A DNA stretch of 64,000 bases, taken from NCBI GenBank assembly GCA_037447655.1, contig JBBHKE010002700.1:52966-116965 (forward strand). Reading direction: 5' to 3'. The stretch is from Zygnema cylindricum (lineage: Eukaryota > Streptophyta > Zygnematophyceae > Zygnematales > Zygnemataceae). Under the pieces are notes generated by a model, which was not told the DNA's origin, searched no databases, and saw only the letters and a list, made by a program, of their open reading frames with translations. Position numbers and translations under genes: made by a program. Shown piece after piece: positions 13,477 through 22,451 of the stretch. The first letter of the stretch is position 1, and each line of letters opens with the position of its first letter.

Positions 13477-15005
13477 AAAATGAATATCAGTCAACTTTTT
13501 GTTGAAGGTTCAAAAGTACCTATGTTCTTGAATTAGAGCCTCTTTTTGGTGTCACTTTGACTTTTCCTCATCATGTATCTATGGTTAGAACTTTCTCTGG
13601 CCCTGCATGTGCAAGACATATGCAAGTTAACATTTTCTTTATGGAATTCTCGAAGGAATAAAGCCAGGAAGGAGCAAAGGCAAACTGACCTAGATTATAG
13701 CTGCCTCATTTGTCAGTAGTGAGCGCAATTTTTTTTCAACGATCACTAGTGTCAATTTTCCCGTCATTTTTGTTCTTTCACACAGCATGTTGATCTTATT
13801 AATTGCTCACTGTCTTGGGGAGGTAAAAAAAACCTCTCTCCAGCTGGTCTATTCTTTTTTTTTGACTCCTTGAGATTCCGTCAAACAATGAGCGAATTTC
13901 GCTCTGTGGATATTTTTTCTCTTATTCCATTGTTTGTCCAGTAAAGAGGTTGTCGAATCAAGCCAGAAGGGGTTAGATGATTAGAATAGAGGTGGAAAAT
14001 GGTAATGGGATTTTTTGGTAGGTTCATCTGGCCGCGTTCACTCTATGCTGATCCCTTATTCCAATTTTGAAGTTACTTTTCACCTTATTGTTGTTGTAAG
14101 AGTGTTCTCAAGCCGGCGAGATACCCGAAAAGGGCAATAAGAATATATTCAAGACTCTTCTCCTGTTTATTGTGTCAGAGAGCCCTCTGGGACCTTTAAT
14201 TTTCATGAATGTTGGTGTTTTTCGATTTACGACTCTGAAGGAGCTTCAAAAAATCCTGCTGTCTAGCATCAACTTATTGAAATTTGGAGTGGTGAAATGA
14301 GTGGGATGGCAGGAACTCTGGCAGTTCAAAGGTATGAATCCTCTCCTTTTCGTTCTTGTTCTCTTCCTTACTCTTTCCATTTTCTCCTTTTCCTGTTTAG
14401 TGGTTGCTGGTTGTTGTTGGTGTACCATCTTTGTTCAATCATAATATTTATGCTGTTCTCAGTGTTTTAAGCCGAGTTCACGCATTATTTTCTTTCAAGC
14501 ACATAAGTTGTAGCAACCTCTTAGTTCATAATTAAACCAAACTATCTCTACACTTGGATTCTCATAATGATGAGATGGTGAAAGAAAATGAATGTGTTTT
14601 AATAAAAGCATCATGCCCTGGTTTTTGGAATCAGATATCCAGAAGTCATCGATGTCAGTGAACAGTCTAGTATGGCATGTACTTTTCAAGGCTTGGATGT
14701 GTTTCGTTGTTAATCTTGTCTTTGTAAGAGCCCATAGGAGCGGTGCATTGTGGTAAATACGTCGTTCGCTGGTGGGCTTTGATTTATTTTTGTGGAACGT
14801 CTCTGAATACATGGTTTTGTATAAGTTTTGTAATTTAGTTTGTATAAGGAGTCTGATTTAATTTTGTGGAAGGCTCTCAATACCTAGATTTGTAGGTCTT
14901 TGGTGTAGTTTTTTAGATGGCCTCTGATTTAGTTTTGTATATGGCTGATTTAGTTTTGTGGAAGGTCTTTTAATCCATAATTTTGGGGAAGGTTTTGAAT
15001 TAGCT
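13477..15005. other. Exportin-T 3' flank and degenerate T/G-rich repeats
   Basis: The first part is presumably the exportin-T 3' UTR and downstream DNA; no clear poly(A) site could be fixed. From about 14780 to 14990 a degenerate tandem pattern recurs (TGATTTAGTTTTGTGGAAGG and variants). No coding sequence was recognised. Confidence 0.4.
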
Positions 15006-15101
15006 GTTGTCCATTCATGACGTCAACTTGAAAGGCAGGAAACATATCCAAAAGGAATGATGATATAATTATTATACTGTTGAACTTCTGATGTGGACAT
15101 C
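15006..15101 (+). ncRNA. Box C/D snoRNA-like unit 1
   Basis: First and most diverged of four units. Terminal stem TGTCCAT (15008-15014) pairs with GTGGACA (15093-15099) including one U-G pair. A degenerate C box ATGACGT is at 15017-15023 and the D box CTGA at 15088-15091. The conserved core GGCAGGAAACATATCC and the AAGGAATGATGA block are present; the inner C'/D' motif is degraded (CTGTTGAAC). It may be an inactive copy. Confidence 0.5.
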
Positions 15102-15298
15102 ATTGCTTCCTTTATACTAGTCTGATATTTTCGACGTTCATGAGATAGTCAAGTATCGGTAGCGTTCTTGGTGGAATAGATGCGAGGAAAGGAGGGGTAG
15201 GAGGGGAGAGGGCAAGAGATGAGAGAAATGGGGGAGGAGAGTATGGAAGTGGAGTGTAGTATTGAGAGGGAAAATATTGGTAGGACATGATGTAGGAG

Positions 15299-15394
15299 GT
15301 TGTCCATAAATGATGTTAACACAAATGGCAGGGAACATATCCAAAAGGAATGATGATATCTTTATAATACTGATGAACTCCTGATATGGACAAC
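15299..15394 (+). ncRNA. Box C/D snoRNA-like unit 2
   Basis: A perfect 9-bp terminal stem (GTTGTCCAT with ATGGACAAC) encloses a C-box-like ATGATGT (15310-15316), the conserved core GGCAGGGAACATATCC, an inner CTGATGA motif and a D box CTGA (15381-15384). C and D boxes sit just inside the closing stem, as in box C/D snoRNAs. The rRNA or snRNA target was not identified. Confidence 0.6.
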
Positions 15395-15627
15395 ATAGTT
15401 TTTTTCTATTTTAGTCTGGAAGTGTGGAGGCTGATGTTGAGGTTGAAGTAATTTGTGAAAGTGTCTTGGTGGAATAGTCAGAAGGAAAGGAGGTGTGGGA
15501 GGGGACAGGAGAGAAGAGAGAAGGGGTAGGGGAAACGGGAGTAGAGGAGTGGAGAGGCGAGAGGAAGAGGAGAGGGGTAATGGTGAAACTTTGCTAGGAC
15601 ATATCATAGGAAAAGATGGCTTAAAGA

Positions 15628-15724
15628 GGTTGTCCATAAATGATGTTAACATGAAAGGCAGGGAACATATCCGAAAGGACTGATGAGTTTCTCAAATACT
15701 GATGAACTTCTGATCTGGGCAATC
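15628..15724 (+). ncRNA. Box C/D snoRNA-like unit 3
   Basis: The stem GGTTGTCCA pairs with TGGGCAATC over nine positions using G-U pairs where unit 2 has Watson-Crick pairs, so the base changes keep the stem. C-box-like ATGATGT is at 15640-15646, an inner CTGATGA follows the core GGCAGGGAACATATCC, a second CTGATGA is at about 15699-15705, and the D box CTGA is at 15710-15713. Confidence 0.6.
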
Positions 15725-15876
15725 TCTTTTAGCTTGTATTTTTTTTGTTCGACAAGATAAATTGGATTAAAGTTTTTGAAGTGTGGATCAAAGTTTTGGG
15801 AACTTTTATTGGAGAAAAGTCAAATTTGACGTTAATTTGAAGTAGAAACAGAGAGGACTTAATCTTCTTTGAAAAT

Positions 15877-15984
15877 AAAAAGTGTTGTTCACATATGATG
15901 ACTAGCTTGAATGGCAGGGAACATATCCGTAAGGAATGCTGAATTTTGATATACTGATGAACTCTGATGTGAACAACACTTTTT
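15877..15984 (+). ncRNA. Box C/D snoRNA-like unit 4 (best match to consensus)
   Basis: An 18-bp perfect terminal stem (15877-15894 with 15967-15984) closes a module with consensus C box ATGATGA (15895-15901), core GGCAGGGAACATATCC, D'-like CTGA (15939-15942), C'-like TGATGA (15955-15960) and D box CTGA (15964-15967). Both outer boxes touch the stem as expected for a C/D snoRNA. If the D' box is used, the guide would be the segment ending ..TCCGTAAGGAATG. Its stem sequence differs from the other units but the pairing is kept. Confidence 0.68.
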
Positions 15985-16325
15985 ATTTTCCGCAGATGGC
16001 TTTGTGGTTTTGTGAAAATTAGCGTTGTAAAGCTGAGAGTGTCGGAAATATTTTAACTGGTTGGGAAGGGTTTGAGAGGAGGATATGAATCTAACCCACA
16101 GATCTTTAACAAACAAAAGTAGGGAAATAAGTTTGTTTGCATCCATCCCTTTTTTTCTTATTTTAGATTTTCAAATGTGTCTGAGTGCACGTTTTTAATC
16201 CTCTCTTACCTATTTTCAGTTGTTTCCCTGCCTAATTCCATCTTATATACTGATAATGGATATGATGTGGGTTTTTAACTGTGAGTCTGAAACTTTAGAA
16301 CTGTGTTTGCATCCGGATTTTGCAG

Positions 16326-16449
16326 GAGCTTTGAATACTTTCGTTAACTCCTTCAGAAGAATTTTTACTCCATCAATGGATAAGGAAAACATCAGTCCTA
16401 ATCTCTGTCCTTTCACGAGGAGCTGGGGAAAGGTTCTTTTAATTTTTTG
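16326..16449 (+). CDS. Possible isolated exon with a KEN motif
   Basis: After an acceptor-like TTTTGCAG the frame reads through about 35 codons with ordinary protein composition, including FVNSFRRIFTP and MDKENISPN, before a GGAAAG|GTTCTT donor-like site near 16432. KENISP resembles a KEN degron, but a three-residue motif is weak evidence. No partner exon was found nearby. It may be a gene relic or chance. Confidence 0.2.
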
Positions 16450-16459
16450 ATAAATTTTG

Positions 16460-17019
16460 CAAAAGTTGAATCGGAATTAATTTTTATTCGATAGATTTGT
16501 AAAGTGGCACTGGGTTTGTCTTTGATTTCATAAATTTATGAAAATGAAGCAAAATTTTCTCAAAGTTAGTTGATTCATACAGGTTTATTTTTGCTTTTAA
16601 GGATATTCAAATAGAAGCAGGGATGGTCTTCCTATAGAATTGCAGAGTTACCTCTTTCTTTTTCTTTTGCTTCATTTGACCCTTTTGTACATATCAATTC
16701 AAATAATTTCAAAGAGCAGGATTTTTTTTTTTTTTTTTATTTAATGCTTTCTTCTGTTCAGACCAATTTTTTTTATTTCTTTTGGTTTTGCTTGGATTCA
16801 CATAACAGTAGTGTGGAATCTTATTTAAGGCTGAATTATGGAATAGTGGAAATCATGTATGGTTTGTGCATGTTTAAAGCTGGAGTATTGCCACTTAGAG
16901 TGTGCCATTAGATCCGTTCACCACACTATGATCCTCCTCTTACTTTTGCTTCCCTTGATTTTCCTTGGTCTAAAATAGTCACGGTGTATCTATTTCATAA
17001 GCTACCAATATAATGTAAA
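16460..17019. other. No gene seen; T-rich intergenic DNA
   Basis: AT-rich DNA with a T18 run near 16721-16738. No family signature, RNA gene or bounded repeat was recognised. Confidence 0.4.
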
Positions 17020-17901
17020 ACTTTATTAAAAAAGAACCTGAGTGGTAAATCATTTGAGAGTACATGGAACATCAAAACAAAGGCAAATACGAAATTGAAA
17101 AATCGGATACGGGTAGAAGCAAACAAAAAAGTAAAAATACGTGGCAAGAATGAAACTACCACACAAATAAGGGCAAGCCAACAAAAGACATCGAAAGGGA
17201 CAGCAAATATGAAATCAAAATGAAATAGTGCATCCAAAACCCCTTAAGTTCCCTAGACTTCACATAGTATGCTGAGGCAGTGCCAAAATAAGACAATGTT
17301 CCATATCAGTTTGTCTATCCGGAAAACCAAACGACAACAAGAAGTAAAGACGAAAGCATAAAAACGCCTTATAACCACTCCTTTTAAAAGAACGCCGACC
17401 ACAAGTGCGGAGGAACTTGTTCAAAACAACTCCTGAACGAGGAAATATCTCGATTGCCGACAGGATAAATTCGTCGATAGAATCACGGTGTGCACAATCA
17501 CGCTCTTTCTTAGCACCGTCACGCGAAGCCGCTCCACCGTGCCGAGCCGCATGTGAGGCAAGCTTCGCCTAAACAATATTCTAAAAATACGAAGGTCAGC
17601 ATCAAGTAAACCAGTATCAACCTGAAACCTCCCAACAAAAAAAAAAAAAAAAACTGGGAAGCAATAGCCACAAAGAGTCGCGAATAGTGTCGTGTCTGGG
17701 TCAACTATTCTTTATGGGAGCAACGAAGCAAATGGATGCCATCAGGCTTAAGGACATGATCACACGAGCAATTGAGAGGGTTGGGTAATTGTGCATGAGG
17801 TGGGCTACGCCTGAACTCGAGGACGGTGGTGAATTGAGGTGGTGTGAACAGTAGAGTGGAAAAAAAAGATCTAGTTAGTAACCAAGACCCAAAACCAAGG
17901 G
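17020..17901. repeat. Dispersed repeat I, copy 1
   Basis: Shares diverged blocks with 19370-19830: AGGGCAAGCCAACA..., ATCGAAAGGGACAGCAAA and GGGAGCAACGAA. Its last 142 bases (17760-17901) are almost identical to 18941-19082. No coding capacity was seen. An A16 run lies at about 17638-17653. Confidence 0.5.
17760..17901 (+). repeat. 142-bp direct repeat, left copy
   Basis: Begins TCACACGAGCAATTGAGAGG and ends AACCAAGGG. The right copy at 18941-19082 has the same length and differs at only a few positions. The two copies flank about 1 kb of unrelated DNA. Confidence 0.88.
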
Positions 17902-18940
17902 TGTAGAAATTAATGGTTTTAAAGTATTTTCTAGGTCTGAATAGAAATAAAGAAGCCGAGGCAGTCTACCTCTAACTTCTCTCTCCAAACTCTCAAACAT
18001 GTCGCAGTCACTGAGAAATTGGAGAGGAAGCTAGAGCCATGGCTACCTAGGCTATCCTGAGGTTTACGGGACATTTATACTAGTTAGAGAGGAGATTATT
18101 TACTAAAAGGTATATGCCGGCCACAATTGATCCTAGTACCTGCCGGCCGACAGATAGTAGGGAGCTGGTAGCCTAACCGTTAGGTCTAGAAGTAGTCTTA
18201 CGTATTATATAGTACGATAATTAATTAAACATTAATTCGTAGGATAAATCATTTAACTATAACTGTTAACGAGATACATAGATCTGGTATGTAAAAATAC
18301 GAATTGCGGTACGGATAAAGAATCAATACCGCGCATAGATTTCGTAAGCGAAACAAATACCGCGCATGTATTTATTACGGCTACGATCAAATACGAGTTT
18401 AATCGGACGGCCGGAATTAGCGCCGAGATCGCGGAAGATGAATTTGGCGGTTTGTGGGCATCGCCACATCGGATGACACGTGGCGATGTCACATTGGAGC
18501 ACGGCATCTCCGAGGATTAAAGGAGCGAATCCGGACATACCACGTGTCGACATTTAGGGCATGTCGTACAGTGTCCGTACATACAGTACACCGGCAGCTG
18601 TACTTTTGCGTACGGAACTGTAATCTGATTGGTTCCGTACATCAGTAGATAGAGTCTGTGAGAGAGAACGGACTTAGAAAAATTAGAAGATAGGACCCTC
18701 TCTCCCAGAGAGCTTCTGTACAAAAGGTCAACTTTGACCCTCCATAACTTACTACTCAGGGGAGCAAATTCAGAGATTCTTTTTGCTATCGACTCAGGGG
18801 AGTCTTCTCTTCACAAGGGTGAAGTTGGTCAGGTTTTTGTCTGTCAGGGTGGCAGTTATTTTTGCCGAAACATAAAGGGGTCAGGGTTATCCTAGAGGCT
18901 TCTTCGAAGCTGTCCACTCTGAGGACTTATGGAGGTCTCA
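17902..18940. other. 1-kb segment between the 142-bp direct repeats
   Basis: Contains no gene I recognise. Its right part has a repeated ACTCAGGGGAG motif and a CTCTCTCCCAGAGAGC hairpin. It may be an insertion, such as a solo LTR or non-autonomous element, or simply the spacer of a local duplication; no clean termini were found. Confidence 0.35.
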
Positions 18941-19082
18941 TCACACGAGCAATTGAGAGGGTTGGGTAATTGTTCATGAGGTGGGCTACGCCTGAACTCG
19001 AGGACGGTGGTGAATTGAGGTGGTGTGAACAGTAGAGTGGAAAAAAAAGATGTAGTTAGTAACCAAGACACAAAACCAAGGG
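18941..19082 (+). repeat. 142-bp direct repeat, right copy
   Basis: Near-identical partner of 17760-17901. Too long for a target-site duplication, so a local duplication or repeat-mediated event is more likely. Confidence 0.88.
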
Positions 19083-20007
19083 CGGGTGAAACATCACATG
19101 GTAACATATTTTTACAATTGTGCCACATTTACATCAATATTTAGTTTTTCAGTTTTGGCGTTGCCGCCCCTTTTTGTTCCCATGGACTCAGATGGTTTAC
19201 CATCACGCTTTTTTATGAAGTCCAAATTTTTTCTTTCTCTTTTTAATTTAAACGTTATTCTATTTTGCGTTCACGATGTCCACACCATTCATCGGAAATC
19301 TTATTATTAACATTAACACAGTAATCATATTATTTACTTGTTAGTCGTTAATAACGATTTAATCGATATGGAAAATACTTAATGAAGGTAGCACGATGGT
19401 AAACAATCCGAGTACACAATGACAAAAAAGCAACAAGAAAACTGAAAAGTCAAATGTGGCGGAAACAAATTAAAAGGAAAAGGAGTCTAAAACAAAAAAA
19501 AATAACACACAAACAGAGGCAAGCCAACATTGAAAGGGATGACAAGCACAAAAAACTACATCATAAAAGCATTCTAGAAAAAAAAACTACCAAACCATAT
19601 CTTGATATAGTTTAAATAGTTACTAAAAGGAACTCCGCAATCCCTCATGCGTCACCTTTGAGCAAAACAGCATCAATCCCTTTTGAATGAAAAATATGTT
19701 GAACCTCCCACCATACAGATTACCCTCGCTCAAAAGCAACGATGGCTATAGTGGCGCAACATCGTCATGTTCCTGAACCAACTACTCCCCCATGGGAGCA
19801 GCGAATCAACTTTATGGGAGGCTGGTGGACAAGGTCGCACGAGCTAACGAGAGAGCCTAGAAATGGTTTAGTTTATGTCAGTGATATACATGGTGATATA
19901 CAACAACCGACCCTTATTACTGCTTTGTAGTATTTTGATACACCATGTCAACCATCGTATGTTAGCTGTATCGGCGTCAATGGATCCGAAACCCCTTCCG
20001 ATAGAAC

Positions 20008-20217
20008 TACACCGCGTATCGCTATTAGTGTTAATCACCTAAAACATCTTTTCTTCGTACACGCTTGTCGGATTATGGATCTGACGACGGCAATTACAAG
20101 CTAAGATTCTCATCTTTCGATTGGTGGTCTTTTATGTGAAAATTGGACAAGTGTGAAAGGAGAAAAAATGTTTTAATGGCGAATTTTTTTTTAACACTAA
20201 TAGCGATACACTGTGTA
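20008..20217. mobile_element. MITE family A, 210-bp subfamily
   Basis: Ends are TACACCGCGTATCGCTATTA and AATAGCGATACACTGTGTA. The interior mirrors itself: ACCTAAAACATCTTTTCTTCG near the left and its complement (AGGAGAAAAAATGTTTTAAT) near the right, so the whole element can fold back. No coding capacity. Confidence 0.85.
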
Positions 20218-20235
20218 GAGTACAGTTCAGTACAG

Positions 20236-20741
20236 TACACCGCACATCGTAATTAGAGTAATGAAAAAATTAGAGTAAAAAAAGAGAAAAAAATAATTAG
20301 AGTAATCTACTCTAATTTATGTGATAGAACTGTTTCAGAAAGGAATTTACTCTAATTTATGCGATGTACTCTAATTTGGCAAGTTAATATCCTCTACTGT
20401 AAATAAGATATTCGTACAGAATCTGACAAAACGTACAGTTTATCGTCACTATGACGTTTGCACTACGCGGATTGTTAAAACGCAGTTACATGATAATGGC
20501 TTGTATTACATCATTATTTGTACTTTTTTTATTTATAAAAGTACAATTTTGCACGGACGGGAGTCATCCGTACTCCACACTATTTAAAACAAACATATAT
20601 TTGAATTAAAAACGCTAATTAAACCTTACCTTAAATAGTATAATGAAAAAATTAGAATCATTTACTCTATTTGATGTGATAGAGTCGAAATTTCGAGCGA
20701 CCGAATTAGAGTAATTTACTCTAATTACGATTCGCGGTGTA
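20236..20741. mobile_element. MITE family A, 505-bp subfamily
   Basis: Ends TACACCGCACATCGTAATTA and its mirror, then AGAGTAA inward. It is closely similar along its length to the copy in the exportin-T intron (12461-12965). It begins only 18 bp after the 210-bp subfamily copy ends. Confidence 0.88.
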
Positions 20742-21735
20742 CTGTACTGTAATGTTGTACTTCTGTAGCCACTTATCGATTATGATTTGTACTTTTTTGG
20801 ACCTAGCTATAATCAATATAGCAGTTCGATACATCGGAAATTTATCGCTATATTTCAGTACAGTAATATACCGGTCCGATATGCAGCTAAAACATATTGC
20901 GATGATTGGACTTGGCTATTGGAGACGTTTGTAGGGTTTCATGTGGTTTTATGCCCCCATACCCCTTCCACATAATGTCTTTAGCCTAAAACTGTTTTTC
21001 TTTACTTATTTGTAAGTGGTAGATTTGTTACTGCAAAGGGAGAGAGAAACTATCATAGACATAAAAAAAAAGGTTTTTTATGATAAAAAGAGACCAGCAA
21101 ATTAAATTCTTTTAAATATGCAAAACTCTATTTACAAAAAAAAGCATGGTAATATTGAAAACTTGTCTACATCGTACATAGTTTCTCACTAATCTGTTTA
21201 ATACAATGTTGTCTCATGTTATTGTATGTTTAATATAATGTTGGTAGTTATTTAAGATAGCAAAACCAAAGAGAAAACCACAAATCAGTACCTTGTGTAC
21301 ATATTCTCACCTAAGAAAAAGGTAAAACATTGTGTCTCCAAGCAACTTAAGTACGGTACATCCACAAGCATAAAAAAGATTGCACACAATTTTGTGTACA
21401 GTAACTTTGAGAAAGTCCGTAATTGTTTTCTCCTCTTTTGAAAAAAGAATCCAGTCATGTACTTTTGGTCTTGGAAAAGTACGACTAGCGACGCTTCAGT
21501 GAACCGCAATATATATATCGGGATCCCGCCGGAAGCGTCCGATTTCGATTCGTGAAGTTATGTTTTGTTTGTCTGTTAATGAAGCCGTTGGGCATTGCTA
21601 TCAACGATTTCACGTCCGGTCCTATAACAATATTACTGGGTGCAGTAAATAGTTAAATACTAAATACACACACACACACACATGCCGTATATACATCAAA
21701 TCACAGAGCGACACAGCGTGATCCCTTGCCGTTCG

Positions 21736-21797
21736 ATAACCGTCGATGTCGGTTTTCGTAATTATCGTGATAGTAAATTTACCGATACACAACACTA
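21736..21797. mobile_element. Right end of a family-B foldback element
   Basis: The sequence ends CCGATACACAACACTA, the family-B terminus, preceded by palindromic TAATTATCG/CGATGTCGG motifs. A matching left end was not found, so this is a remnant. A (CA)9 microsatellite lies just before it at about 21665-21682. Confidence 0.5.
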
Positions 21798-21806
21798 ATA
21801 AAAAAC

Positions 21807-22042
21807 TATTTTGGTGTAGACTGGAGAGAGGACACAAATCGACGGGAACGGAATTTCACCATCACGCAAACTGCCAAAGCAGCGAGACCGTACGCAACCT
21901 CACTACAAAAGAACTGCACTTCATTACGAAAGCACGAACCTTTGCTTCGTGAAGTCTTCAACAGTAAACACTATATTCACCTCATAGATGGTGAAATTCC
22001 GTTCCCGTCGATTTGTGTCCGCTCACCAGTCTACACCAAAAT
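21807..22042. repeat. Inverted repeat with 57-bp arms upstream of the FBPase gene
   Basis: Arm 1 (about 21807-21863) and arm 2 (about 21987-22042) are reverse complements with only two mismatches. They start at TATTTTGGTGTAGACTGG and reach the loop at TTTCACCATC. The loop of about 123 bases holds a smaller hairpin (CTTCATTACGAAAG... and CTTTGCTTCGTGAAG). It ends about 410 bp upstream of the FBPase ATG. Confidence 0.8.
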
Positions 22043-22451
22043 ACTCAAAATCAGAAATCCGAACATGCTCCTGAAGATCCCTTTTCTTGAGATTCTGTTT
22101 CCGAGCTTAAGAGGTGTGAACAATCATAAGTGGCCGAAAATTATCCTGTTTTCTCCGTCCTCAAATTTGTCCACCGTGGGAACTCCGGATTGAGCGCCAC
22201 TCTGGGCCTCTCGATACCGATAACCATTCTCCCTTTTCCATGTTCCTTTCTCATCCCGAGCGTCGCGCAGCGTCGTACACTAGTAATCCCAGCCTAGGAT
22301 CAAGTGCTATCAGCATGCGCGGCTCACCGCAACGTACGCTAAAATTCTGCTAGAAATTTTGGTTACAAGTTCCTTTTTGAAATTTATTTTAATTCGTCCT
22401 GCTCTTCTTCTACTTTCAATTTTGGTTTTGTGTTTATCCTACCAGGCAGCC

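Larger units (their letters stand above)
15165..15790 (+). repeat. Tandem duplication carrying snoRNA-like units 2 and 3
   Basis: Two adjacent units of about 310-330 bp each run from CTTGGTGGAATAG through a purine-rich stretch (GGAAAGGAGG..., AGGGGAGAGGG) and TAGGACAT to a snoRNA-like module. The snoRNA-like cores are better conserved than the purine-rich spacers, consistent with selection on the RNA. Confidence 0.6.

Noticed and set aside
14560-14660. A fifth snoRNA starting at ATGATGAGATGG
   Set aside because: It has a C-box-like motif but no D box at a suitable distance, no closing stem and none of the conserved core.
16220-16325. Antisense link between TTTCCCTGCC here and the snoRNA core GGCAGGGAA
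   Set aside because: Only nine or ten bases match and no supporting structure is present; chance is sufficient.
22359-22451. Longer N-terminus of FBPase
   Set aside because: The extension starts at TTG, is hydrophobic and ends in an acceptor-like CTACCAG; the ATG at 22452 gives a normal transit peptide.
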